Source of the DNA: Methanocellales archaeon | Lineage (GTDB): Archaea > Halobacteriota > UBA148 > JAJOKI01 | NCBI GenBank assembly: GCA_021129915.1 | Contig: JAJOKI010000109.1 | Coordinates: 1 to 8,826, forward strand | DNA: 8,826 nucleotides | Direction of reading: 5' to 3' | In this document: positions 1 to 7,715 of the stretch, piece by piece | Layout of the letters: every line of letters starts with the position of its first letter | Numbering within the stretch: position 1 is the stretch's first letter | The notes under the pieces: generated by a model | Seen by the model: only the letters and a program-made list of their open reading frames with translations | Told to the model about the DNA's origin: nothing | The model's database searches: none | Translations under genes and position numbers: made by a program

Positions 1-203
1 AGAGCATTTTGTCGAAAGAGGAGGAGATCGTGTTCGGTTTACTGGAAAAATTGGACCTAGGAGAAGGTGCCAGCTATTCGGATGTAATTGACGCTGCCCT
101 GGGATCCGGATTGTCCGAGACGATGATCGAGGATGCCGTGAGGGAGCTCATGGATGAGGGGCGATGCTACGAGCCCAAAATCGGTGTTTTGAAGAAAGTA
201 TGA
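1..203 (+). CDS. 3' end of a probable MCM helicase: C-terminal winged-helix domain (partial)
   Basis: The reading frame is open from the window edge (codons from position 3) to TGA 201-203, so this is probably the last 66 or so residues of a longer protein. A TTG at 9 could start a 64-residue stand-alone protein, but I see no ribosome-binding site for it in the eight bases available. The sequence is an acidic helix, then a helix-turn-helix-like stretch (YSDVIDAALGSGLSETMIED), then a short helix and a hairpin ending EGRCYEPKIGVLKKV. The ending 'EG-x-x-YEP-x-x-G-x-L' is typical of the winged helix that closes archaeal MCM replicative helicases; that assignment rests on remembered family pattern. 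The ATPase part lies outside the window. The stop overlaps the start of the phosphoesterase gene, placing this at the head of a coupled operon with nuclease-like and helicase genes. It could be another small winged-helix protein. Confidence 0.6.
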   Translation, partial: SILSKEEEIVFGLLEKLDLGEGASYSDVIDAALGSGLSETMIEDAVRELMDEGRCYEPKIGVLKKV

Positions 204-973
204 TGATAGAACCCCTTCTAGATACGCCTGTCTTGGTCGTGAAAAATGAAGTGAAAACGTTGGTCATTGCAGACCTCCACCTGGGAATCGAGTATGATCT
301 CTATAAAAGTGGAATTAGGATTCCAAGCCAAACCCAGAAACAACTGGCTAAACTAATCGGTTATATTGAAAAAACGGATCCTGATCGACTCCTCTTGCTA
401 GGGGATGTGAAGCACAACGTCCCCCTGATTTCATATCAAGAGCAAGGCGATGTCCCAAGGTTCTTGGGGGAATTGGCAAAACATGCACCAATCGATATAG
501 TTCCTGGAAACCATGACGGAAATCTGGGTTTTTTGATCCCTAAGGGCGCTGATATCACACTCCATAGTTCAAGAGGGGTTCTTAGAGGTGACATAGGATA
601 TTTTCATGGACATGCTTGGCCATCTGCCAAACTCATCTCCGCAAAACACGTGGTGATAGCACACAATCATCCCGCAGTGCGGTTTACAGACCCACTGGGC
701 TATGTGAGCATCGTGCCAGCATGGATCAGAACGCATTTTGATGAGAACGTCGTACGACGGCACTACTCTCTTGATAAAGAGATCTCACAGTGCGTGACGA
801 TAATGCCAGCGTTTAATGAACTCTGCGGCGGAATACCTTTCAATGAGGCATCACATGAGGATTTACTGGGACCGGTTTCCACCTCTGGGGCAATCAAATT
901 AGAAAGCGCAGAGGCATACTTGCTGGATGGAACGCACATTGGGAAGATCAAGGATCTGAGAAGGCTGAGATGA
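200..973 (+). CDS. SbcD/Mre11-related metallophosphoesterase (PdeM-like)
   Basis: A 257-residue calcineurin-like phosphoesterase of the archaeal SbcD-related family, whose bacterial relatives (PdeM) are encoded with an Lhr-type helicase and a DNA ligase in DNA-damage-response clusters. All metal-binding motifs are visible: ADLHLG at 24-29 (D25, H27), GD at 68-69, GNHD at 103-106, HGH at 136-138 and AHNHP at 154-158. The C-terminal PAFNELCGGIPFN (203-215) is also characteristic of this family. The start is taken at the ATG of 200 (a second in-frame ATG follows at 203), because it overlaps the previous stop as ATGA; an in-frame ATG at 164 would lie deep inside the upstream gene. The lhr gene two places downstream supports a nucleic-acid processing role. 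The exact substrate (DNA end, RNA or nucleotide) cannot be told from the sequence. No signal peptide is seen, so it is cytoplasmic. Confidence 0.88.
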   Translation: MMIEPLLDTPVLVVKNEVKTLVIADLHLGIEYDLYKSGIRIPSQTQKQLAKLIGYIEKTDPDRLLLLGDVKHNVPLISYQEQGDVPRFLGELAKHAPIDIVPGNHDGNLGFLIPKGADITLHSSRGVLRGDIGYFHGHAWPSAKLISAKHVVIAHNHPAVRFTDPLGYVSIVPAWIRTHFDENVVRRHYSLDKEISQCVTIMPAFNELCGGIPFNEASHEDLLGPVSTSGAIKLESAEAYLLDGTHIGKIKDLRRLR

Positions 974-2040
974 TGCATATATCGATAATTGGTGGAAGCG
1001 TTGGTGGTCTTAGTTCTGCTCTTGCATTGAGAGAAAACGATGATTACGATGTCACCATCTATGAGACACATGAGGAGATAGGCCATCCACTCCAATGTGC
1101 TGAAGGATACCTAGCTACTTATGAGCTCGAGGTGCCACCGAGAAAGGTCATAGATTGCACCATTCATAGCTGCATCGTTCGGACATGGCAGAACGGAGTT
1201 AGAAAGGATAGGACGATATCATCTGAAAAAGAGCGAATGTGGATAATTGACCGGCCGAAATATGAGCAGTTGCTCGCAAACCGATGTGAAAAACTTGGCG
1301 TCGACATACAGACAGGCAGAAGAGCAACCGTCAGAGAGCTGAGAAGGAAATCAGAATACGTCATAGATGCTAGTGGTTGCTATTCCCAGACATCGAAAGA
1401 GTATGGATTTAGATATGAAGACGTGAGGAGGGCACTCCAATACACGATAGAAGATGATTTTTCAGAATACTATGATGCCAAGACAATGGTGATGGGATAT
1501 GAACCGTACTATATTGGATATTACTGGATCTTTCCTAAGTCACCGAAAAAAGCGAACGTTGGCATTGGATGGGTGGACTCCGGCGATCTACATGCTGAGC
1601 TAAAAAGGATCTTAGAAATGGAAAATATTGAGGGGGACATCATCAACAAGACAGGAGGCAATATTCCATGTAAGCCCCTGAAGAGATTCACCTATGATAA
1701 CATTCTCTTGGTTGGAGATGCCGCAGGATTAGCCAATTCATTTACGGCAGAGGGGATGAACAACGCGATCATAAGCGGGAGGATCGCAGCTAGATGTATC
1801 CTTGAGCATAGCATCGATGGATACAGGGACATGGTGATGGCAAAAATCGGTGGTCGACTGTACGTTGGTCGGTTAATGCGAAACATAAGGGAAAATCAGT
1901 ATCAAATGTTTTGTGATGGGCCTGAGAAATTAGATATAAGCTTTGAGATGCTTGACAGCCCATACAGGCTCTATAGAGCAATGCTGACAAGACCAAGTTT
2001 GCTTATCAGAACGATCATGATGTCATTGCGAATGATATGA
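970..2040 (+). CDS. FAD-dependent oxidoreductase, geranylgeranyl reductase family
   Basis: A 356-residue flavoprotein of the geranylgeranyl reductase family. In archaea these enzymes saturate the isoprenoid chains of membrane lipids (digeranylgeranylglycerophospholipid reductase). Visible signs are an N-terminal dinucleotide-binding fold IIGGSVGG (6-13; a GGSVGG variant of GxGxxG), the family motif IGHPLQCAEG (37-46), WIIDRP (91-96), YYWIFP then NVGIGW (184-201), and the second FAD motif GDAAG (249-253) followed by TAEGMNNAIISGRIAA (259-274). Length is slightly below the usual value near 390. ATG codons at 970 and 973 are both possible starts; the first overlaps the phosphoesterase stop. The gene sits between two nucleic-acid enzymes, so its link to lipid saturation is inferred from family only. 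Other family members reduce or hydroxylate other substrates, and the substrate here is not certain. Confidence 0.82.
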   Translation: MMHISIIGGSVGGLSSALALRENDDYDVTIYETHEEIGHPLQCAEGYLATYELEVPPRKVIDCTIHSCIVRTWQNGVRKDRTISSEKERMWIIDRPKYEQLLANRCEKLGVDIQTGRRATVRELRRKSEYVIDASGCYSQTSKEYGFRYEDVRRALQYTIEDDFSEYYDAKTMVMGYEPYYIGYYWIFPKSPKKANVGIGWVDSGDLHAELKRILEMENIEGDIINKTGGNIPCKPLKRFTYDNILLVGDAAGLANSFTAEGMNNAIISGRIAARCILEHSIDGYRDMVMAKIGGRLYVGRLMRNIRENQYQMFCDGPEKLDISFEMLDSPYRLYRAMLTRPSLLIRTIMMSLRMI

Positions 2041-4832
2041 CGACAGCATTTGATCCTCTGGACACAAGAATTCAAGAGGCGCTAAGGGAAAGAGTTTTCT
2101 TATGCCCAACCGAGCCGCAGGAGCGGACCATTCCCTTAGTGTTGAGAGGTGAAAACGTCCTTCTCATCGCACCCACGGGTTCTGGTAAGACCGAATCGGC
2201 GGTGCTACCGATTTTCCATCATCTGCTCCGGAGAGAGAGCAAGGGAATCTCTGCATTATATATCACTCCGCTCAGAGCATTGAACAGGGACATACTCAGG
2301 AGAATGGAGTGGTGGAGCACTAAGCTCGGCATTGACATTTCCGTCCGACATGGAGACACCTCCAGCTCTGAGAGAAGGAGACAGGCGATATATCCCCCAG
2401 ACATGCTGATCACAACACCAGAGACATTGCAAGCGATGCTGACGGGAAGGAGACTGCGGGAGAACTTGGCGGATGTGTCATATGTCGTCGTGGACGAGGT
2501 CCATGAAATGGCTAACTCCAAAAGGGGTGCTCAGCTCGCAATAGGATTGGAGCGACTGGTTGAAGTTGCAGGAGAATTCCAGCGGATAGGGTTATCTGCA
2601 ACGGTTGGATCTCCACAGAAGGTGGCAGAATTCCTGGTTGGGACGGAGAGGGACGCAGAAATCGTTGAGGTTTCGATATCAAAATTGCTCGACTTCAAAG
2701 TGATCAGCCCGAGTGCGTCGCCCCATGACATAAAAGAGGCGAAAAGGATGATGTGCGATGCAGAGATGGTAGCCCATCTAAGATACATGAGCGCTCTTGT
2801 CAAGAGACATAAATCCACGTTGATCTTCGTGAACACGCGTCAGTCAGCGGAAGCACTGGGCTCACGATTTCATCTGCTTGGTGCTAACATAGGCGTGCAC
2901 CATAGCTCCCTGTCAAAAGAGACGAGAGTTGATGCAGAGGATGCATTTAAGCGTGGCGACCTAGGGGCGTTGATCTGCACGTCATCGATGGAACTGGGCA
3001 TCGACATAGGCAAGATCGATCATGTGATTCAATATGCATCACCAAAGGAGGTGACTCGCTTATTGCAAAGAGTAGGCAGGGCTGGACACAAGATAGGTGA
3101 GACTTCAAAGGGAACGATCGTAGCCATCCACCCAGATGACATTGCGGAGGCATGGGCGATAGTACGCAGAGCTTATGACGATGAAATCGAATCAATAGAG
3201 CTCCATGATGCGGGCGACGTTCTTGCGAACCAGATTTGCGGAATGGCTCTTCAATTTGGAGATGTCTGCATCGAAAAAATTCTCTCCATAATACGTCGAG
3301 CCTATCCTTTCAGGAAAACAACACGTGAACTATTGCTTCGCATCATTCATCAGTTAAGTGAGCAACGACTTATCTGGTTTGATGAGAAGAGCATAGGGCA
3401 AAAGCGCAGAACACGGCAGTATTTCTATGAGAATCTATCCATGATCCCAGACGAGAGGCGCTACGACATATATGACATCGTCGGGGGGCGCTTTGTCGGG
3501 ACTCTAGATGAAGCATTTGTGGTCAACTTCGCCTCTCTTGGGGCGACTTTCATCACGAAGGGAGATATGTGGCGGATCGTTGAGATGGCGGAAGACCAGA
3601 TAAAAGTGGAGCCAGTTGAAACGCCAAGTGGAGAGATTCCCTCCTGGATCGGAGAGGAAATTCCCGTTCCATACGAGGTGGCGCAAGAGGTTGGGCGTAT
3701 CCGAGCTAGGGTGGCTTCAATGCTAGAAAAGAAGGAAGATGTTGCCGAGGAGCTCATGAAGACTTATCCAACTGATGCTAGCACTGCTGAAAAGGTGATA
3801 AAGCTCGTCCAAGAACAAATCAAGGGTAACTACCCAGTTCCGACGGATCATCGTGTGGTCATCGAGGATGAACATAGGCGGATCATCATCAACGCCTGCT
3901 TTGGACACAAGGTAAATGAGACGCTGGGACGAGTGATCGTCTCATTGCTAACGGCACGCTTTGGCGATAGTGTGGCAATGGAAATCGATCCATACCGAAT
4001 CGAACTTGAGTTACCAAGAAAACTTTCTGCAAAACAAATACGTGATCTGATTCTTGGCATAAAGCCAGAGTACATCGAGCCGATCATCGAGATGACACTT
4101 AAGAACACCTCTCTGCTAAAATGGAAGATGGTCCATGTCGCAAGAAAGTTTGGAGTTTTGAGTCGTGACACGGATTACGAGTCCATTAACAACAGACTGC
4201 TTGATGTTTTCATGGACACGCCCATGTATGATGCTGCGATGAGGGAGATCCTCCATGACAAACTAAACATTCCTAAGGCAAGAGAGGTCTTGGAAAAGAT
4301 GCATTCTGGAGAGATCGAACTTGTTACATCTGGAATTAGCCCGATTGGGCTTCGCCCGGCAACATCCGGCAAAGAACTGATAGCCCCAGAAAAAGCCGAT
4401 CGATCGATCGTACTTGCGCTAAAGGAACGGATCATGAACGACAGGGTCATACTTTTCTGCGTCAGTTGTAAAAAATGGCGTTCTCAGCGTAAGGTCAAAC
4501 GAGTAACTCTTCGCCCAAGTTGCCCGCTCTGCGACTCAAGGATGATAGCTGCACTAAAACCCTGGGAGAAGGAGGAAATCAAGCTCACCAAGCGCTCTGA
4601 TAAGCTTAGGTCCCAAAAGGATAAGAAAAGAGTGCAGAGGGTATATAGGAATGCAAATCTCGTGTTGTCGCATGGAAAAACTGCGGTCATTGCGTTAGCG
4701 TCTCGTGGGTTAGGTCCTGAGAGCGCATCCAGGGTGATTCGCAAGCTAAGAGAAGATGAGGAGGAGTTTTACAAGGATATCATGAGGGCAGAGAGAAGCT
4801 ATGTTAAAACCAAAAGGTTCTGGCATGATTAA
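2037..4832 (+). CDS. lhr: Lhr family superfamily-2 DEXH-box helicase
   Basis: A 931-residue Lhr-type helicase, an ATP-dependent 3'-to-5' translocase family linked to DNA repair and to RNA handling in archaea. Motifs in order: Walker A APTGSGKT (45-52), Ia TPLRAL (77-82), Ib TPETL (127-131), DEVH (153-156), SAT (187-189), IV LIFVNTR (262-268), V with SMELGIDIG (317-325) and [10 protein letters not shown] (344-351). After the two RecA folds come a winged-helix region (roughly 385-480) and the Lhr-specific domain with [11 protein letters not shown] (535-545). Near the C-terminus four cysteines, CVSC (808-811) and CPLC (829-832), look like a zinc-binding knuckle pair. The tail (840-931) is basic and contains [20 protein letters not shown], a helix-hairpin-helix-like stretch. 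The ATG overlaps the preceding stop by 4 bases. The stop shares TTAA with the convergent mptA stop. The PdeM-like nuclease homologue two genes upstream is a likely partner. Confidence 0.95.
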   Translation: MTTAFDPLDTRIQEALRERVFLCPTEPQERTIPLVLRGENVLLIAPTGSGKTESAVLPIFHHLLRRESKGISALYITPLRALNRDILRRMEWWSTKLGIDISVRHGDTSSSERRRQAIYPPDMLITTPETLQAMLTGRRLRENLADVSYVVVDEVHEMANSKRGAQLAIGLERLVEVAGEFQRIGLSATVGSPQKVAEFLVGTERDAEIVEVSISKLLDFKVISPSASPHDIKEAKRMMCDAEMVAHLRYMSALVKRHKSTLIFVNTRQSAEALGSRFHLLGANIGVHHSSLSKETRVDAEDAFKRGDLGALICTSSMELGIDIGKIDHVIQYASPKEVTRLLQRVGRAGHKIGETSKGTIVAIHPDDIAEAWAIVRRAYDDEIESIELHDAGDVLANQICGMALQFGDVCIEKILSIIRRAYPFRKTTRELLLRIIHQLSEQRLIWFDEKSIGQKRRTRQYFYENLSMIPDERRYDIYDIVGGRFVGTLDEAFVVNFASLGATFITKGDMWRIVEMAEDQIKVEPVETPSGEIPSWIGEEIPVPYEVAQEVGRIRARVASMLEKKEDVAEELMKTYPTDASTAEKVIKLVQEQIKGNYPVPTDHRVVIEDEHRRIIINACFGHKVNETLGRVIVSLLTARFGDSVAMEIDPYRIELELPRKLSAKQIRDLILGIKPEYIEPIIEMTLKNTSLLKWKMVHVARKFGVLSRDTDYESINNRLLDVFMDTPMYDAAMREILHDKLNIPKAREVLEKMHSGEIELVTSGISPIGLRPATSGKELIAPEKADRSIVLALKERIMNDRVILFCVSCKKWRSQRKVKRVTLRPSCPLCDSRMIAALKPWEKEEIKLTKRSDKLRSQKDKKRVQRVYRNANLVLSHGKTAVIALASRGLGPESASRVIRKLREDEEEFYKDIMRAERSYVKTKRFWHD

Positions 4833-5755
4833 ACAGACATCTCTGATCTGAGTTCTCCCAATGTGGCAACCCTCTCAGCAAATGCGTTGTGCTGGTGAAT
4901 GCTTTCCTCGTTAATCTGTTTGATCGATACGATGGAGTCATCCGGTATGTCCGTGAATTCCTGCACAACCTTTTGTGCCATTATTCTCACACAGTCTTCG
5001 ACAAATCTCGGATTTTTATGCGCCGTCTCGACCACGAATATCTCGTCCGGGCGCTTTAATAACTCATAGATCTGCGAGCTCATCGAACTTTTTATTATGT
5101 CGATTAGTCTCTCGATACTGACTTCGTGCGAGTCCCCCACCTCGATGAAGATGGAGCCGCGTCCCCTCTGATTGTGCGTTATCATCGGAATATTCTTCAG
5201 GAACTTCTTCGTTGCCGTTTTCGAAACGTTCAATTTTGACAGTTCTTCTTCAGCTTTCTCGTGCATGATCTGCTGCACACAGGGGCAGGTGGTCATACCA
5301 GCCGCCTCGACGCCTATTGTTTTTCTCGTCTCTCCCTCTGATTTATTAGCGGTCGCCCCAACAAAAATATTCACAACCTCATGGCATTGAGTTTTCGTCT
5401 TCGGTGTTTTGTGCTTGATGATATATTCACTTGATATCTTGACCTCTGCCCTGGATGCGTATTCGTGTCTTTCAAGGAGGCGGCGTGCAATCACTTCACA
5501 GAGTTCTTCGGTCAGGTATATGGGAGCAGCGATACTTTCTTCCAGTACTTCGTCGATTACTTCAAAGTTTCGTGACATATTTGCCCCTTTCCTGTCGAAT
5601 GGCAGGTCCACGAATATATCAAACGTCGCGATCAGGATTATCGGTCTTTCTCTCTCTCTTACAATCTCTACGAGCTTCTTTACGTCGGTGACGCCCACTC
5701 GTGTCAGGTTGATCCGAATATCAGGGCAGTCCGCCTGTACATCTGGTAAACGCAT
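4829..5755 (-). CDS. mptA: GTP cyclohydrolase MptA (FolE2/archaeal type)
   Basis: A 308-residue protein matching MptA, the Fe(II)-dependent GTP cyclohydrolase that makes 7,8-dihydroneopterin 2',3'-cyclic phosphate from GTP, the first step of methanopterin synthesis. Visible family signs are LPDVQ at 3-7, FVDLP followed by KGANMSRN (48-63), the cysteine motif GMTTCPCVQ (153-161), THNQRGRG (193-200), [15 protein letters not shown] (243-257) and [11 protein letters not shown] (283-293). The conserved Cys, His and Glu residues in these segments are the expected metal and substrate ligands. Length is normal for the family. The ATG at 5755 is preceded by GGAGAAG (5769-5763 on the minus strand) with a 7-base gap. 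The gene is transcribed away from the leuA-like gene and runs convergently into lhr, with overlapping stop codons. It is the main reason to think the organism uses methanopterin. Confidence 0.93.
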   Translation of the reverse strand: MRLPDVQADCPDIRINLTRVGVTDVKKLVEIVRERERPIILIATFDIFVDLPFDRKGANMSRNFEVIDEVLEESIAAPIYLTEELCEVIARRLLERHEYASRAEVKISSEYIIKHKTPKTKTQCHEVVNIFVGATANKSEGETRKTIGVEAAGMTTCPCVQQIMHEKAEEELSKLNVSKTATKKFLKNIPMITHNQRGRGSIFIEVGDSHEVSIERLIDIIKSSMSSQIYELLKRPDEIFVVETAHKNPRFVEDCVRIMAQKVVQEFTDIPDDSIVSIKQINEESIHQHNAFAERVATLGELRSEMSV

Positions 5756-5808
5756 GTATAATCTTCTCCATATCTGTTGATTTATATCTCTCTAAGTCAT
5801 TTTATGAG

Positions 5809-5820
5809 TTATAATTATAT
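5809..5820. promoter_or_regulatory. Palindromic TATA-like box in the mptA/leuA divergent region
   Basis: TATAATTATA at 5810-5819 is a perfect 10-base palindrome, so it reads as a TATA-like box on both strands. Usual archaeal spacing would put the leftward start near 5788-5793, leaving a leader that includes the GGAGAAG site of mptA, and the rightward start near 5837-5843, just before the AGGTGG at 5845-5850. Both are inferences. A second candidate for mptA, ATATAAAT on the minus strand (about 5788-5781), sits about 29 bases from its ATG and would give a nearly leaderless transcript. Confidence 0.45.
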
Positions 5821-5844
5821 GCTTCGCATACATAGCAAGGTATT

Positions 5845-5850
5845 AGGTGG
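5845..5850 (+). promoter_or_regulatory. Strong ribosome-binding site (AGGTGG) upstream of a 13-codon ORF
   Basis: AGGTGG lies 5 bases before the ATG at 5856, which is good archaeal spacing. It does not serve the leuA-like start at 5914. That start has only AAGGA (5908-5912) one base away, too close to work as a standard Shine-Dalgarno site. The site therefore seems to initiate the short upstream ORF. Confidence 0.5.
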
Positions 5851-5855
5851 CTGTT

Positions 5856-5897
5856 ATGAACAAAAGCAAACAGAGGGATCGTTTTTTACAGCATTAA
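5856..5897 (+). CDS. 13-codon upstream ORF (possible leader peptide) before the leuA-like gene
   Basis: ATG 5856 to TAA 5895-5897 encodes MNKSKQRDRFLQH, a basic 13-residue peptide. It has a well-spaced AGGTGG and ends 16 bases before the leuA-like ATG at 5914, whose own ribosome-binding site is poor. This layout would allow re-initiation or leader-based control. It has only one leucine codon (TTA) and no hairpin or U-run that I can see, so a classical leucine attenuator is not supported. It may be a chance ORF if the leuA-like transcript starts further downstream. Confidence 0.35.
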   Translation: MNKSKQRDRFLQH

Positions 5898-5913
5898 ATC
5901 GATTCGCAAGGAT

Positions 5914-7413
5914 ATGCACAGAACTGTTCAGATATTTGATACCACGCTTAGAGATGGAGAGCAGACGCCAGGCGTTTCATTCACTGCTGACGATAAACTC
6001 ATCCTCGCGCATCAACTGGATAAACTGGGCGTTGACATAATCGAGGCAGGCTTTCCCATTTCATCAAAGGGCGAAAAGGATGCAGTAAAAAAAATCACAG
6101 GTGCCCGCTTGGATTCGCAGATATGTGGATTGGCCAGGGTGACAAATGTAGATATTGAGGCGTGTTTAGATTGCGACGTGGACGTGATTCATACTTTTGT
6201 ACCCACATCGGATGTTCAGATAAAACATACGATTGGGAAGAGCAGAGAAGAGGTAATGCAGCTGTCAGTAGAGGCTGTCGAATATATCAAAGCGCACGGG
6301 ACAAAATGCCTTTTTTCAGCAATGGATGCTACCAGAACGGACATGAAATATCTGCTCGACGTGTATCAAAGTGTCGAGAAAGCTGGTGCGGATATCATCA
6401 ACGTCCCTGACACCGTTGGCGTGATGATACCCTCCCTCATGTATCAATTCATCAAGGATATCCGCGGTATCGTGAACGCGCCTATCGATGTACACTGCCA
6501 CAATGACTTTGGGCTGGGGGTGGCGAATACTCTTGCCGCTGTCGAAGCGGGAGCACAACAGGTTCAGGTGACCGTAAACAGTTTGGGAGAGAGAGCTGGA
6601 AATGCAGACCTTGCTGAGACGGTCATGAGCCTGCACTCGATCTATAAAGTGAGAACAAACGTTCAAACGAAACACTTGGTGGAGACATCACGATTGGTAG
6701 AGAGATTGTCAGGAATCCGCGTTCCTCCAAATATGCCGATCGTTGGAGATAATGTATTTTCCCATGAATCTGGGATACATACGCATGGCATTTTGATAAG
6801 GACTGACACGTTTGAGCCGGGTGTGATGACGCCTGAGATGGTTGGGCATAGACGCCGAATAGTGGTCGGCAAACATGCTGGCAAACATGCTGTAAAACAA
6901 ATGCTGACCGATGCTGGGCTAAAGCCGACAGAAGGGCAACTTGCTGAGATAATGCAACGGATCAAGGATCTCGGCGACAAGGGGAAGAGGGTGACGGATG
7001 CAGATCTGTATACTATTGCTGAGGTAATCATGGGCGAGGTTGCAAAAGGAGAGCAAGCAATCGTGCTAGAAGAGGTCTCGGTCATGACCGGAAACAAGGT
7101 CACACCGACCGCTTCGATAAAAGCAGTCGTCCGCGGAAAACCAAAGATTGGCGCCCAAACCGGAGTCGGACCTGTAGATGCTGCTCTGCGTGCGGTGCAA
7201 ACGATCTTGGGCAGGGATGCAAAGATAAAGCTGCGAGACTTTAGGATAGAAGCCATAACGGGCGGGTCTGATGCACTAGCAGAGGTGATCATCGGCGTAG
7301 AGGATGAGAAGGGCAATATTGTGACCGCACGATCCGCACGCGAGGATATCGTCATAGCATCTGTCGAGGCACTGGTAAGCGCAATAAACGGGCTGATGTT
7401 ACGGAAACGATGA
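5914..7413 (+). CDS. leuA: 2-isopropylmalate synthase / (R)-citramalate synthase family enzyme
   Basis: A 499-residue acyl-CoA condensing enzyme of the LeuA/CimA/homocitrate synthase family, probably 2-isopropylmalate synthase (2-ketoisovalerate + acetyl-CoA, first committed step of leucine synthesis). Catalytic TIM barrel at 1 to about 270: FDTTLRDGEQTPG (8-20; D9, R13), HCHNDFGL (194-201; metal ligands H194 and H196), NSLGERAGNA (222-231) and HESGIH (284-289). The C-terminal third (about 380-495), with GVGPVDAALRAV (417-428), is the LeuA dimer/regulatory domain that binds the feedback inhibitor, which argues against homocitrate synthase AksA (shorter). EAGFPISSKGE and IHTFVPTS favour LeuA over CimA, but this is judgement from memory. 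The usual family SAEDATR segment reads SAMDATR (135-141), with Met137 in place of an active-site Glu. No in-frame ATG lies upstream of 5914 before a stop at 5857. The substrate is not certain. Confidence 0.88.
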   Translation: MHRTVQIFDTTLRDGEQTPGVSFTADDKLILAHQLDKLGVDIIEAGFPISSKGEKDAVKKITGARLDSQICGLARVTNVDIEACLDCDVDVIHTFVPTSDVQIKHTIGKSREEVMQLSVEAVEYIKAHGTKCLFSAMDATRTDMKYLLDVYQSVEKAGADIINVPDTVGVMIPSLMYQFIKDIRGIVNAPIDVHCHNDFGLGVANTLAAVEAGAQQVQVTVNSLGERAGNADLAETVMSLHSIYKVRTNVQTKHLVETSRLVERLSGIRVPPNMPIVGDNVFSHESGIHTHGILIRTDTFEPGVMTPEMVGHRRRIVVGKHAGKHAVKQMLTDAGLKPTEGQLAEIMQRIKDLGDKGKRVTDADLYTIAEVIMGEVAKGEQAIVLEEVSVMTGNKVTPTASIKAVVRGKPKIGAQTGVGPVDAALRAVQTILGRDAKIKLRDFRIEAITGGSDALAEVIIGVEDEKGNIVTARSAREDIVIASVEALVSAINGLMLRKR

Positions 7414-7437
7414 CCGTTAGATCGCGAAGGGTAAATC

Positions 7438-7471
7438 AATTTTGCCAAAATACTTATATATGGTAAAAATT
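7438..7471 (+). promoter_or_regulatory. TATA box inside an inverted repeat: probable promoter/operator of the antitoxin gene
   Basis: CTTATATATGG (7453-7463) is a good TATA box 37 bases upstream of the antitoxin ATG. It would place transcription start near 7480, giving a short leader. It is flanked by the arms TTTTGCCA (7440-7447) and TGGTAAAA (7461-7468), inverted copies with one mismatch in eight. AbrB-type antitoxins commonly repress their own promoter by binding such repeats, so this is a plausible operator. No clear Shine-Dalgarno site precedes the ATG at 7494. Confidence 0.5.
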
Positions 7472-7493
7472 AATAGATTCCATACTGATAAAA

Positions 7494-7715
7494 ATGGCAG
7501 AAAGAAATGTAGTGGTAGTTGATACACATGGAAGGATTGTCATCCCGAAGCGCGTCCGGAAGGTCTTTAAGACAAACAAGTTTGAGATAGAAGTGAGGAA
7601 TGAAAAGATAGAGTTGAAGCCCATAAAAAGCCTGGATGAGCTGTTTGGAAGTCTACCAGAGTTAGATCTAAAGATGAATTTGTTAAGACCGTTGAAAATC
7701 ATGCGAAAAGCCTAG
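7494..7715 (+). CDS. AbrB/MazE-fold DNA-binding protein, VapB-type antitoxin
   Basis: A 73-residue protein with an N-terminal swapped-hairpin AbrB domain. VVVVDTHGRIVIPKRVRKVF (6-25) carries the hallmark 'D-x-x-G-R-I-x-I-P' pattern, followed by FEIEVRNEKIELKPI (30-44) and SLDELFGSLPELD, the usual antitoxin tail start. Family knowledge says such proteins bind and neutralise a PIN-domain toxin (VapC) and repress their own promoter. The inverted repeat around the TATA box upstream fits this. The last residues (about 62-73, NLLRPLKIMRKA) are read in a different frame from the VapC remnant that overlaps and follows, and may be a new tail created by a deletion or frameshift. With the toxin gene broken, this could be an orphan antitoxin or a decaying module. 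Confidence 0.8.
   Translation: MAERNVVVVDTHGRIVIPKRVRKVFKTNKFEIEVRNEKIELKPIKSLDELFGSLPELDLKMNLLRPLKIMRKA

Noticed and set aside
164..199. Extended N-terminus of the phosphoesterase from the ATG at 164
   Set aside because: It would overlap the upstream gene by 40 bases and add residues not expected in the family; the ATGA overlap at 200 fits the pattern of the operon.
5409..5780. 123-codon plus-strand ORF
   Set aside because: It is antisense to the clearly recognisable mptA; low-complexity Ser/Leu/Ile composition is typical of a shadow frame.
5856..5897. Leucine attenuation leader
   Set aside because: The short ORF has a single leucine codon and no terminator or antiterminator hairpins are visible, so only a generic upstream ORF is claimed.
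7416..7422. GTTAGAT just after the leuA-like stop, a perfect match to the attC end consensus GTTRRRY
   Set aside because: A seven-base degenerate match is expected many times by chance in a window of this size, and no paired arm or inner stem is found upstream.
6663..7448. 261-codon minus-strand ORF
   Set aside because: It is antisense to the leuA-like gene, which carries all family motifs; the Ser/Thr/Pro-rich product is a shadow.
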